64,000 nucleotides of DNA from Cercis canadensis (lineage: Eukaryota; Streptophyta; Magnoliopsida; Fabales; Fabaceae), in assembly GCA_003255065.1 (NCBI GenBank), contig QAOA01006693.1, positions 111,044 through 175,043 of the forward strand, given 5' to 3'. Position 1 is the stretch's first letter. Every line of letters begins with the position of its first letter. The notes under the pieces were generated by a model. The model had not been told where the DNA came from. It ran no database searches and saw only the letters and a program-made list of their open reading frames with translations. Made by a program: the position numbers and the translations under genes. Below are positions 21,671 through 32,861 of the stretch, in pieces.

Positions 21671-22109
21671 TTAGAACTTGGCTACTTCCCTGTCCTTCTT
21701 TCTTTTTTATCTATTTATTTAATTTAATGGAGTTTTCTTCCACAAAACATGTCTAATAATTGTATTATTAGTATTACTCTGCTAAGGGGCATTTGCAGTG
21801 ATTTGTGCTTATAGAAATGGATTAGGTTGAGATAGGGTCTGTCATGCTAGCCAGCCCTAACTTATTTTTACATATTTTTGCTAAAAGCTAGCCAAATAGG
21901 GGGAAAAAAAAATGCAGCCCACACAAGTCTGTAAGGCAGGAAAAAAGCCCAATCTTGGAATGTCAACCCAGCATTACAACATGGATATGCATCTCGTTAT
22001 TTTGCTAGAGATATGACGCCATTAGCAAAAGAAATTAAAGAAGAATATGGCCAAAAAAAAAAAAAAAGACAAGAGTTCAATGGAATTTGAACTCTTGACA
22101 TTACTTTAA
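21671..22109. other. KCR 3' flank
   Basis: Untranslated and intergenic sequence after the KCR stop; AT-rich with poly-A runs and no further gene. Confidence 0.5.
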
Positions 22110-22640
22110 AGCCTGTTTGGGAGTTTGAAATAAAAGAAAAAGAAAGGAAATGAAATGAGAGGAAAGTAAAGAAAAATAAAAAAAAGGAAGAAAAAAGGAG
22201 AGATTTTTCTTCCTCTTGTTTGGATGATTAAAATTAACAAGAGGAGAGAAAAAAAATGTTATATTCTAAGGCATGTTTACAAATTTACCCTTAAGTAGAC
22301 ATATTTAATATAAAATTTAATAATATAATATATTTCTTTTTCTCTCTTAATAAACTAATTTTTAATACTCTAACAAAGGCTACGAGTCTATTTGAGAGTT
22401 TTTTTGGAAAGTAAATGAGAGACAAGGGAGGGAAAGAAAATGAAGGAGTTTTTCTCTCCTTTGTTTGAATGATTAAAATGAGCAAAAAAAAAGGAAAAAA
22501 AAAAAAAGAAAAAGTCCAATTGTAAAGTATTTTTACTAGATTACCCTTTATTATTAAAATAGATATATTTAATATAAAATTAAATAATATAATACACTTA
22601 TTTTTTTTCTCTAAACTAATTAATTAATAAAACTAGAAAA
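22110..22640. repeat. Two diverged tandem copies of a MITE-like unit
   Basis: 22110-22375 and 22386-22640 share, in order, a T(A/G)TTTG(G/A)GAGTTT start, purine-rich A/G blocks, TTGTTTG(G/A)ATGATTAAAAT, and ATTTAATATAAAATT(T)AA(A)TAATATAATA. The second copy's first 17 bases are also the left terminus of the larger inverted-repeat element that ends at 25758. Confidence 0.6.
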
Positions 22641-23324
22641 TAAATTAAATATTTTTCTAAAAAATTAAATTAATCAAAAAATCAGTGATAAATCATCTTA
22701 ACATATTATAAATCAATCATTAAGACTAAAATCATAATCTGATATGATGTTAAAAAATTCATCATAATTTTTCCAATATTCATTCTCTTCTATTATTAAA
22801 CCATAAGACTAAAATCATCAAAGATAAAAGCTTCATGGGCTAATAAGGTTGTGCAGTTCAAATAAAAGATCTAACAGATAGGTAACAAAATAAAGTGCAT
22901 AATATCAAACTAACTACTCGTTGCATATTCAATCAGCTTAAGTAAGCTTGTAGTCACCTGCATGAAGAACATCACAAACTCAAAATTAGATTGACACAAA
23001 CTCAGAATTATTTAAAAGGATACATGCTGCAAATACAATCTCATGCAAACAAATTTGATTACATTCACTTTATAAAACCTGTAGCATCAAAGATGCTTCA
23101 AGTGCTAACAGCTCATGTTTGATGTAATCTGTGCATGTAAGAGAGAGGGGGGAAGGGAACTCCCACCTTTCCAACTCTTTATTTTCAATGAAAATGTTTT
23201 CAAAAGCTTGTAGAATACACTAATTGCTCCAAATTATGTCTACCAAGTGCCAGTTCTTGACATAGAATTTTTACACTAGATGATTCCTAACTACGAGAGT
23301 AATTAGTTACTATGTGAATACATG

Positions 23325-23495
23325 AATATACCGATGCTAAATCTACTATATGCATACGGGGTAGATACAGGTGCTAAATCTATTACATGCATACAGGTAG
23401 ATACAGGTGCTAAATCTACTAGCATACAGGTAGATACAGATGCTAAATCTATTGCAAGCATAGAAGTAGATACAGATGCCAAATCTACCACTCAT
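23325..23495 (+). repeat. Minisatellite, about five units of 33-38 bp
   Basis: Units share GTAGATACAG(G/A)TGC(T/C)AAATCTA followed by a variable CATGCATACAG-type spacer. The plus strand reads as repeating VDT(G/D)AKS peptides but has no coding context. Confidence 0.9.
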
Positions 23496-25359
23496 GCCTC
23501 ACAGAAGCAATCTTTACAGAACTACACATGGGAGTAGAGAGTCTTGATAGATAAACTACATTAAAACAGCTACAGTACAGCCTCATATATCCATGTCAGC
23601 AAATATTTCTCCGTCTTCCTCACTATTTATCTCATCCATAAGAAATCCATCAAAAACCAAGTTACTGTAAGCTGAATTGGTCTGGATCCAAAGCAAATAG
23701 CAGTTGTTGTATAAGAGCAATAGTCAAATTGCAAAAAGATTACAAAAAAATGCTAGGTCAAAGGGACTGCTTTAAAAGTTATATTCATATCCACATTTGC
23801 AAATTTACTTTATAGAAAACCATATAATATATTAATTTAAGTTCCATTGTCTGAATTCTCTGTACAGCTTCAAGTATGTAGACCCATGTTAACATACTTA
23901 ATAAATTCCACAACAGAAAGACTGTCCATGTAACATGCAAAAAAGATGGTATCAAGCAATGCAGCAAGTATGAGCTTCACATTACTTTACATTAAGTATG
24001 AAAGCGAATACTGGAATACAACAGAAAGACCCAAAAGCTGACTTAGTCTCAAACCAACATCAAAAGGTTCAAAAATTACAACCATCAGAGCAGCGACGAC
24101 CCAAGCACAAAACACATTTCATTTTGGGTAGAAGAGTCCATCCATAATTGCAAAGCATAAAAGAATTAATAGAATAGTCAGTGTTGCAAACTCTAGCCCT
24201 GGGATTCTATCTAAAAGAAGTAAAAGAACTGAAAGAAATGTAGTCCCTCAGCTGAATTACTAACATTCAGTTAGCAAATGTAGAATCTAAACTTGCAATT
24301 TTACATGGAACAGAGACACAAGGCTTATAGCATGTACCCCCTTTCATTAGAACTAAGACTTCAACTACTTCTAGTACCTATTATTGAACTCTATAACATT
24401 CACTGGGAATTTAATGTGGGGATGATAGACTTGATACAAAAGAAAAAGCACTCTACAATTGTTTTAGACATGCATTACAATGAAATTTTCCATAATGATT
24501 CTAAATGAAATATACATATACAACTGTCTCTACCTCTAGGAAGACCTTAAACTCATACAGAGAACCCAATTCAAAGATTGATTTAACACCAAAATACACA
24601 TAAATTGAGCTTTAAAATGCATAATATTGGGCTCCTTCACCAATTTACTGGCCCCACATATAAAGTAACCCTGCATTTCATAATAATAACTAAGGAATTG
24701 TCAGGAAGAAGCAAATTCACCCCCTTCAATGCCCCAAAACCTTCACCCCAGAAGCATAACCGAAAATTAGTCTTCAAAAATAAATTTTAGAAAAATATAT
24801 ACACCGGGAAAGAAGGAAATTTACCAACGAAAGGGTCGAACCAGGATTTTTAAGGTTATCTGTCTATTTATCCCACTATTATAGATGACAATGTTTCATG
24901 AAAAATCAAAAACAGTACAAAAAGCGTGCAGAGACTGTAAAATTCTCCCAATGAAGCAGTAATTGAAGGAGGAAACGACATAAATTGAAACATGGGATAG
25001 AAGCGAATGAATAAACAGAGTAACAAGGAGTGCTAACAGATTCGACGAGAAGCGATTAAGCGTAGAAAATATAGGATCTCACCTGTTACTATTACACACT
25101 GATACTCCCATCACAGCACAAGGTTAATGATTTGAAAGAAAATTGAAAGAAAAAAAGAAAAAAGATAAACCCTAGTGAAATGAAGAAATAGAAAATTACG
25201 GGAAGAAAACAAAGAAGAAATAGAAATAGGTGATGGAGAACTTGCATATGGGGAAGCATCAGAATGAGTAAAACTGCTAAGAAAGACCAAAAATTCATAC
25301 CCATACTCCATAAATAACATTTCCAAATTAAAAATAAAATAGAAAGGAGTACCTGATTT

Positions 25360-25620
25360 TCAGAGCAGAAGTAGAAAGAGCATGGGAGTGAATCAACTCG
25401 CTTCTCGGAAGTGGACTGCAACGGCAGCTTGTGATGGCAGTGTGGAGGTTGGGTTTGTGGAGAGAAGGGACGGTAGCCAAGAGAGAGATGGAGAGAAGAT
25501 AGGGTATCGGGACTGTGTAGGATATGGGTCAGTAATTTTTAAAAAGAGAAAGGGATATAATGGTCATTACAACACCTTTCCAGTCCAAACCCCCTAATTC
25601 AGAGGAATAGAAATACGGAG
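25360..25620. repeat. Dispersed repeat, copy 1 (second copy at 28500-28760)
   Basis: Shared order of words with 28500-28760: GGAAGTGGACTGCAA(C/A)GGCA, GTAGCC(A/G)AGAGAGAG(A/G)TGGAGAGAAGA, GGGATATAAT(G/A)GTCATT and TCCAAAC(C)(C/T)CC. Both copies are in the same orientation, 3.1 kb apart. The minus strand of copy 1 reads like the 5' leader of a plant gene with a CAG|GTACTC donor-like site. Function unknown. Confidence 0.6.
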
Positions 25621-25759
25621 GAAAAAAGGAGTGCGGGTTTACACTTTGTCCCCTAATCTCTTTTCTTTTTTTAAGTTGAATCTCTCAAACAAATAAGAGG
25701 GGAGATTTATTCCTCTACTCTCCTCTCTTCTCCCTTCTAATAAAACTCTCAAATAGACC

Positions 25760-25984
25760 CGACAAATCAATTAATAAAACAAAAAATATTATTTTGTTAA
25801 AACTATAAATTTAGCAATTAATTTACAAGATTAGGATTAGATAGTTACATCCTACAAATATTGTACAAATTAATAGACAAAATTGATTGTACTCCTATTA
25901 AAAAAAAATAGGAAATACTCTCATGTTTCCTTGGCATGAAGAAACTACATGTAGTTTCATTCTTTTACTCCTATAAAAAAAAAN

Positions 25985-26015
<31 letters not shown>

Positions 26016-26994
26016 AAGAGAATCTCTTTCAAAAATAAAGAAATGACCAAACAGAACATACAGTAACCACACACACATCTAACTTGTTAATTACATTTCT
26101 ACGAAAATGTAACCCAAACTATTTATCCAATTAGCAAATAGTCAAGGGCGTAAAACACAAAAACACATGAAATATATTCATTTGCAAATATGCCATGTAA
26201 AGTTGTTAAACAAGAAATGAACATACCTGGACAAGATCCTTGTTTTGGAAGTTATTGGCTTTAGCCACATCAAACTTACAAGAACTGAGCACATAAGATC
26301 CTCAGTTTTTCTACTAAAATAGTCATAAACAAATGTATTTTCTGAAATTTTTAGAACATTAATTTTATAAGTCTTTTTCCAAGCTCAAACAGCCAAAATC
26401 TCCATTCTGTCAAAGCCTTTCCATCTACTCTAGCTGATTTATTGATCCAGCTAGTGTGATAAAACTCCACTTCGTGAGGTAGCTGATATATTGCTCAAGC
26501 ACTTAAAACCTAAACATATTGCAAGCAAAGAGAAGCAAATAATGTCAGTTGTACAATCCCTCAATAGGTTTTACAACCAACAAAGAGAAGCAATTATTAC
26601 CCTTCCATTGTTTCCTTTTGCAAATTGTTTCTTAGGCAGACTTCCTAGAAACAGCCAAAATAGAAATATTATTGCATCCATCAACAGAACAAGAATTACA
26701 GGCTAGTGCTAACTTTGATTATAATTTTCAAATAGCTAAACTATAAACTAGGATCTACAGCATGTTCAGGCTGTGTAATCTCTCCACATATCAGCAGCTA
26801 TAGAATCTATAACAAATCATGGCACAACTTGCATATATGTCTTCTTCTTTTTCTTAATTCCTGAAACCTTTCAGGGAAAACCGAAAAGATCATTTCAATT
26901 TAAACTCACAATTAAGGAGTTAAAGAACTGAGTAATTGATTCCAACTACAGGTACATAACATGAATATTCTATGTCTAAGTCTAATATTTGTTT
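25760..26994. other. Non-coding stretch with a poly-A tract and an N
   Basis: A poly-A run of about 50 bases with an N at 25984 interrupts AT-rich sequence. No gene or repeat family is recognised. Confidence 0.5.
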
Positions 26995-27375
26995 TCTTTA
27001 ATACCCTTCTGTCTGAGCAGAGCTCATTTTATTAGTTAGAAGGAAAGAAGGATTACAAAGATACAGGACGACAAAGCATCCACCTTGTACAAAACAATAA
27101 AAGCAAATAAAGAATTTGGTGGCAATAATACAAAAGATACTCTGATCTGATCTCTCTGCTTATTTACCAAACAAACTCTCTGGAAGAGAACATGCGCTGA
27201 ACACCAAAGAGAGGCCAAAACATAATTCTATGCCAGAGCAGGTATACAGACAAAGATTTTTATCCTAAAACCCAAGCATTCCGCTCTAGCCAAAGACACC
27301 AAAGGACAGCATAATTTGCACACAGCCATAAACCTCACTCTCTTCACTCCAACCAAAACCTCAACAAATTATTAA
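26995..27375 (-). mobile_element. LINE 3' end fragment
   Basis: Minus-strand translation gives pieces like WLERNAWVLG, then K-S-L-S-V-x-x-L-W-H/D-R-I-M-F-x-A/P-L-F/W and SLWCSAHVLF, the C-terminal tail typical of plant LINE reverse transcriptase ORFs (usually WLERNxRIF...LWxxxxFLASLW). Several stops and frame changes interrupt it. After the tail the strand reads TTCTAACTAATAAAATGAGC, like an untranslated 3' end with a polyadenylation signal. It is truncated at its 5' side. Confidence 0.5.
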
Positions 27376-28173
27376 GAGAAATTGCTCCAAGGCTAAATTG
27401 ATAAAATAACTGAATCAAGCAAAAGCTAAAAAAGGGATTCCAAATCATAGGCCTCTCTGTCATCCAAGTTTCTATAGAAATGGAAGTTCCAAGAAGATTG
27501 GGAACCTTCAGCATCGTAGAAATTTAGAATGAGGGAATGATGTAGGAAAAAGAAAAAGCCAATAGAAGTGAGGGAAAGCCTCTACAATTTAGGGGTTCGA
27601 GCTTTAGAGTTTCGAGCTTCCTGTTATGCAGTCATTGCTGAATTAGATTACTATATAATTTTTTTATGCAGACTGATGAACCAAAACTTAACAGTCTAGA
27701 GTGAAATCTGCCATGTGTCCTCTTTCATCTAAAACAATGTAATCTGCCCATTTCTATTGCACACTGAAATCCAAATTTGGCCAGAATACCCTGGGAGATT
27801 TGAACTGTTTCTATTACAGATAATAGCGTTTGTTCTTGACTTATGTGGCAGCAAAATGTCATACAAATTAAATAAAGCTTTGATCTCTGGCATACTTAAT
27901 CATTTATTGCACCTATGTTCTAATGAGACAAACATTTGCTTGCTGATTTCTCATTTTATACACATGCCCTTACCTCTTTCCATGCTTTACCAAAGGTAAG
28001 TTATCAATATTGCACCCTAACAATCAACTAAACTAAAAGCGAAATAATTTCACTATTTTTAACATCATATTTTAACCTTTCACATATAATACATAGAGAT
28101 TCCGCACCTACTTTAAAATCATGAAAACCAAATCCTCAATCTTCATTTCATTATAACTTTTCTTATGCTTTTT
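27376..28173. other. Non-coding stretch
   Basis: AT-rich sequence without recognisable genes; short open frames lack motifs. Confidence 0.5.
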
Positions 28174-28197
28174 TTTTTTTTTTTTNNNNNNNNNNNN

Positions 28198-28232
<35 letters not shown>

Positions 28233-28260
28233 AAAAAAAAAAAAAAAAAAAAAAAAAAAA
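28169..28260. other. Assembly gap inside poly-T/poly-A sequence
   Basis: A T run is followed by 12 Ns (28186-28197) and about 60 A residues with one C. The gap size is not reliable and the A/T tracts could be sequencing artefacts or the tail of a retroposed sequence. Confidence 0.9.
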
Positions 28261-28499
28261 ACATCTGAAAAACTTACCAAAGAAGTTACCAGCTTAGGAT
28301 CTAAACCTTAGATTCACATAATACAAACCCTATAAAAAGAAAAATTAGCACAACATTACTAGAGAATAATTACACCAATAACCAACTAATTCAGTGAACA
28401 AAGGATGAAATCAGATTTGTCGTCTTGGCTATTTTTTCAAAACTAAAGCTCAGAGCTCAACTAGAACCTAAACTTTGAAGAGGGTTTCCAGAAGATGTA

Positions 28500-28760
28500 T
28501 ATGGGGAGAAGGGTTTGACGGTAGAAGAAAGATTACTTGGAAGTGGACTGCAAAGGCAATCGGTAATGGTGATCGGTGATTACTTGGGTTTGTTTTTGGA
28601 GTTAAGGGAGGCGTAGCCGAGAGAGAGGTGGAGAGAAGAGAGGAATGTATTGGGGGTTTGTGTGTGATATGGGTGAGGAATTTTTCAAAAATAAAGGGAT
28701 ATAATAGTCATTGTCATAGATTTCCTCTCCAAACCTCCCAATTTGGAGGAACATATGTTG
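28500..28760. repeat. Dispersed repeat, copy 2 (first copy at 25360-25620)
   Basis: See copy 1 for the shared words. Differences are spread over the whole length, so this is an old duplication, not an assembly overlap. Confidence 0.6.
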
Positions 28761-29059
28761 CAACGTCCCTTTTGGAGCGTGAATGCGGAGTGGCGAAACT
28801 CCCCACAAAAAGAATAAAAGATAGGGTGCATATGCAAGAAATGGAGCTACTACCAGTCGTTTTATTCCATTTTTTTACAAATAGAATGGTGCGATTGGAC
28901 ATCTAAAAGATTTGGTCTATGTTCAAAGTTTGAATTTCAGGGTTGATTACATGTAGGGAAGGTAATAGCGCCTTACAACGCCTGTTCTTAGAACGGTTAC
29001 CCATTTAATCACTTGTTATTTTTTTTTAAATGAATTAAATCGGTTTTAACATTATATTT

Positions 29060-29850
29060 TAAAACAAATTAACATTTTGTTAGGCCTCGTCAGCACTTCT
29101 GACAAAACCTAAAGGATGCCTCTAGGAGTTCGTAATTGTTATTACAATCCTCCCCAATCTATTTCGTCATAAGCAAATTTTAACATTTTTATTATCTAAG
29201 TAATAATTAGAAAATGTACGAAGAATACAATTTATTATGCATGTTAAAAAAATAAGTTTGAGATTCGTGGCAAAAGATTTTCTTATTGGAGGTCTTTCTT
29301 TGAGTCCACCAACATGTATGGAAAGATTAAAGTGACATTTCTCACCTCCGAAATGTCAAAGTGTTGTCATCATTATGGCTAATTTTGATTATTCCATTGT
29401 CGGTACCTTTTGACCCACATTAAGGTAATTGAAGACAAAATATTATACTTAGAAAATATTTATTTTTTGAAAAAATTATGCATCGAAAAATATTTTTATC
29501 ATGGATTATCCTCAAGCCCTACCAGTACCTCTGGTAAAACTAGAGAAATCCATTTACCTCCAGAATATCAAAACATCGACATCATCATGACTAAGTTTGA
29601 TTATTCCCTCGTCAGTAATCTTATTCTATCATAAGTAAAGATAATGATAAAATGTAATGAGATGAATTACAATGTAGCAAATAAATGCTAGAGAAACAGT
29701 AATTAAAAAGATAAAAGTGATATTGAAAATTTTATTGGCCACATCAGTACCTCTGGCATAACAAGAAATTTATCCCTTACCTCAAGAACATTAGAAAAAA
29801 TTGTCAACATAATTATTTCCTAACTTAATTCGTCGTTGGACATTGATTTT
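29060..29850. repeat. Degenerate tandem repeat, about four units of roughly 225 bp
   Basis: Units near 29085, 29290, 29510 and 29735 share (C)AGTACCTCTGG(T/C)A, AT(T/C)(C/T)ATTTACCTC(C/A)(A/G)GAA, CATCATGACTAA and TTGATTATTCC(C/A)TCGTC words at matching spacing. The outer units are strongly decayed. No coding meaning. Confidence 0.45.
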
Positions 29851-29943
29851 ATTTACAAAAAAGAAGAAATAAGCACAATATTAAGATGACATAAGGTATG
29901 TAAAGTAAATAGAATAAATTAAATTAGTGTTGTTAAGACAAAA

Positions 29944-30277
29944 TCTATATCTATCTATATCTATATAATTTTAAAAGAAGAACCCCAATACACCACATGC
30001 TGCCACGTGACAATCCAGCCATAATAAGAATGCACCACATGCTGCCATGTGGNGGGTAACTAATAAACCAATCCCGATAGGTGATTAAATAGGATTTCTT
30101 ATGGCACTTGGAAGAAGGGTGAGATTACACCATGTGAATAAGTTTCCAAAAATTCTAATAGGATTATAATTTGGATAACCACTAAAGCAACCTCAATGGA
30201 TAATCCAATAGGATTTCTTATTTTGTGTCGCCCCCGCTGTAGTGCCCGGCCGCGCATCGCGCGGGGCCCAGTACTAG
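29944..30277 (+). mobile_element. Small non-autonomous Helitron (334 bp)
   Basis: Begins TCTATATCTATC after an A (29943) and ends CTAG (30274-30277) before a T (30278), the A^T insertion rule of Helitrons. The 3' end carries the GC-rich hairpin CGCGCATCGCGCGGG followed by GTACTAG. The interior (CACCACATGCTGCCA repeated at about 29990 and 30031) is non-coding; an N lies at 30053. Confidence 0.85.
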
Positions 30278-30385
30278 TATAATATTAAAAATTGAATACA
30301 CAATGTGGAGCTAATAAGTGTCCCTATCAAGGTGATGACAAGTGGCAAACTGTGAGAATTTTCTACATTATACCTTACTTCAAAA
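30278..30385 (+). repeat. Flank repeat, copy 1 (second copy at 32325-32430)
   Basis: TAATATTAAAAA(T/A)T(T/A)GA, ACACAATGTGGAGCT and AAGTGTCCCTATCAAGGTGA are repeated just after both Helitron 3' ends, in the same order. Confidence 0.85.
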
Positions 30386-31329
30386 ATCATCTAAATATTT
30401 GAAGCATGTGTGATTTATAAATTATAAATTTATAATTAATTATTTAATTTCATGAAATTAATGTACTTCCATATTTATAATTTGCCTAATTGATTGTTGA
30501 TTGATAAATTAAATAATAAAACGTAAAGGGTGAAGCAATAAAGAGGGCATGGTCTGATTAAGAATTCAACATAATTGAAGATACATAACCGTAACTATCT
30601 ATTGTATTTTATGTTTTTTCCTAATTGTTTTTTATTAAAAATAAATATAGCAACATAATTTAAGGAAATCAAGTATGAGAAGGTGGAATAAATTTAGTTA
30701 ACGTCTGAGGTGATATTTGATGTTTTATTTTTTATTATATATTTACTTTATAGAATCAAGAGAGAAATGTTAGGGTTTTTGTACAAAACCTAATAGAGAG
30801 TCGGTTATTTCATAATAGAGTACCTCTATAAATACCTTGCGTTAACCAAACAATAAGAGGATCACTTGTCAAGGCTCTTCTTAGCTTCTTACTGCCAATT
30901 TGTTCGAAGAGTATTGAGGTATGTTTATTTTTTTCTAAAATTCTTGGTAGGTTGCAAGCTTATGTGCCCTTTATCTGGTTGTTCCTCAGTTCAAACCATC
31001 TTGCCCGCATATCTATGATTGGTAATATTTGCTTTATCAGTTAGATTGTTTAGCCAATTCCAACCTACTTTTTCTTTTCCTCCATTTTTTTTTTTCTCTT
31101 TTTCTTCTTGGGTTGGAGGAAGGGTGGTTACTTTAACAGTCGGTTTATTTTGCTAAGGTGTGCCTCTTTTTTCTTTCATATTTGTTTTGCTATCTGTAGG
31201 TACGTTGTTTATGGCTCCATCATATTGAGATAACATCAACTATATTCAAATTTAGTGAATCTATACTAATGTTCTGTTTACGATGACTCTTATAGGTACT
31301 TACCGTTACCAAAAACATGAGGCTAACAA

Positions 31330-32324
31330 CATGATCTTCACCTACAAACCCATTGGAAATGGCTAAGTTCTCATCGTGGCTGCTGAATATTAATGATGGT
31401 GATGCAGACATTCTAAATGATGGTGAAACAAATATTGATAGACCTGAGAACCTATGTGTGCAATGCTCTCATGAACCAATAATTGATATTGTTAACTCTA
31501 CCTATCCTGAGTTTTTGACAAAGATGCAAGATTCAAATTACTGTTAGAAAAGAGCTATTCTTACACCTACCATAGTAGTTGTAAAACAGATAAATGATTA
31601 AGGAACATTTATTTGCGTAATGAATTATGCAATGGTATGAGGCTAATCATCACACCACTTGAAAATTATGTGATTGAAGCAAAAATTATTTCAGGCAGTA
31701 ACTCAGGGGAGAAGGTATTCATCCTAAAAATGAATCTGACATCATCTAACTAAAAAATGTTCTTTCAATTAAAACGGAGACAATTCCCCATACAAGTCTG
31801 CTTTGCTATGACAATAAATAAGAGTCAAGAACAATCACTCTCTCACGTGGGGCTATATCTTCCAAGGCCAATTTTTAGTCACAAACAACTCTATGTAGCT
31901 TTCTCAAGAGTTAGAAGCCGGAGTGATCTAAAAGTGTTATCAATGGATTCAGATGGGACAATATTAAAGAGAACAAAGAACGTGGTCTACAAAGAGATGT
32001 TCCATAAGATCAACCGAAGAGGTATGTAATGAATCTAAAGCACTGCGAATTCCAAAGATATGTATATATCGTGCGGTTGTATTTAGTTATTTCTTTATTG
32101 GTCCTGTAACCTAATTTTAGGTACACAAGGAAGTGGTGATCTCTTAGCAAATAATCATGTTTGTAACAGTTCAAATCAAGTACCAAAGACTATTTCACCA
32201 ATGTGATATCACATTTTCAAATTATTAGTTTATAAGAAATCATGTAAGTAAAAACTGATCACAAACTTTATTTTGTGTCGCCTATGTTCCGCTCGGTCGC
32301 GCATCGCACGGGGCAATGTACTAG
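31330..32324 (+). mobile_element. Decayed Helitron 3' half with helicase remnants
   Basis: Translations give FSSWLLNINDGDADILNDGE (about 31361), then DIVNSTYPEF, LCNGMRLIITPLENYVIEA (about 31628) and FAMTINKSQEQSLSHVGLYL followed by PRPIFSHKQLYVAFSRVRSR (about 31805-31920): the C-terminal motifs of the Pif1-like helicase of plant Helitrons. GQ in the usual NKSQGQ motif is EQ here. Several stops and frame changes separate the pieces; the Rep domain and helicase motif I are not seen, so the element is 5'-truncated or its left part is beyond recognition. The end is GC hairpin CGCGCATCGCACGGGG plus CTAG (32321-32324) before T. Its left end could not be placed. Confidence 0.8.
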
Positions 32325-32430
32325 TAATATTAAAAAATAGAGTACACAATGTGGAGCTGACAAGTGTCCCTATCAAGGTGATGATAAGTGGCAGGCTGTG
32401 TGAATTTCTTCTATTCTACAACATTTAAAA
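32325..32430 (+). repeat. Flank repeat, copy 2 (first copy at 30278-30385)
   Basis: Follows the second Helitron CTAG directly, in the same orientation as copy 1. Confidence 0.85.
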
Positions 32431-32445
32431 AATAATGAGTAAAAT

Positions 32446-32686
32446 CTTTTTTTAGTCCTTGAAAAATGCAGTCACTGATAAATTTGTCCTCCAAAAATTT
32501 TTGATAACGAATTGGTCATTAAATTATTATTCCGTCAAATAAATTGGTCCTTAAATGCCACTAATGGGACCCTACCGGAGGACTAATTTGTCTGACGGAA
32601 TAATAATTCAATGACTAATTTGTCACCAAAAATTTTTGGAGGACCAATTTGTCAGTGGCTGCATTTTCCGAGGACTAAAAAAGGGT
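32446..32686. mobile_element. Fold-back MITE, near-perfect inverted repeat
   Basis: Two arms of about 110 bp face each other with a centre near 32570: CTTTTTTTAGTCCTTGAAAA on the left is matched by the complement of CCGAGGACTAAAAAAGGG on the right, and inner words TTATTATTCCGTCA and CAAAAATTTTTGG also pair. The transcript would form a long hairpin. No coding capacity; the CTTTTTTAGTCC family of plant MITEs is the likely class. Confidence 0.85.
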
Positions 32687-32861
32687 TTTCCGTGTACACC
32701 ATTGCCCACTTTGACATATGTTGGTCAGTTGTGGATCTGGTCAAATGGAAAGAAGGAGTAAGTTAGTTCTAATACTTGGCTCGATCTGAAAGCTTTTAGG
32801 GTTTATAGTTTGTAACTTCCATATTGATAATAATTTATACTTTTTGTGTAGCTTTAATCCT

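Larger units (their letters stand above)
22386..25758. mobile_element. Candidate inverted-repeat DNA element of 3.4 kb
   Basis: GTCTATTTGAGAGTTTT at 22386-22402 is exactly matched, inverted, at 25742-25758, and the similarity continues inward as A/G-rich and T/C-rich blocks on the two sides (to about 22480 and 25665). The interior has no transposase. It holds a minisatellite and, near the right end, a block shared with 28500-28760. The complete element could instead be two facing MITEs of one family. Confidence 0.45.

Noticed and set aside
23325-23495. CRISPR-like array
   Set aside because: Units are directly adjacent and variable in length, with no unique spacers; it is a plant minisatellite.
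24293-24790. Short plus-strand frames between 24.3 and 24.8 kb
   Set aside because: No motif, no splice context and AT-rich composition like the surrounding non-coding DNA.
28169-28260. Processed pseudogene tail or long natural homopolymer
   Set aside because: The A/T runs border a 12-N gap and cannot be trusted.
31220-31411. Minus-strand frame MSASPSLIFSSHDENLAI...
   Set aside because: Shadow of the Helitron helicase remnant on the plus strand.
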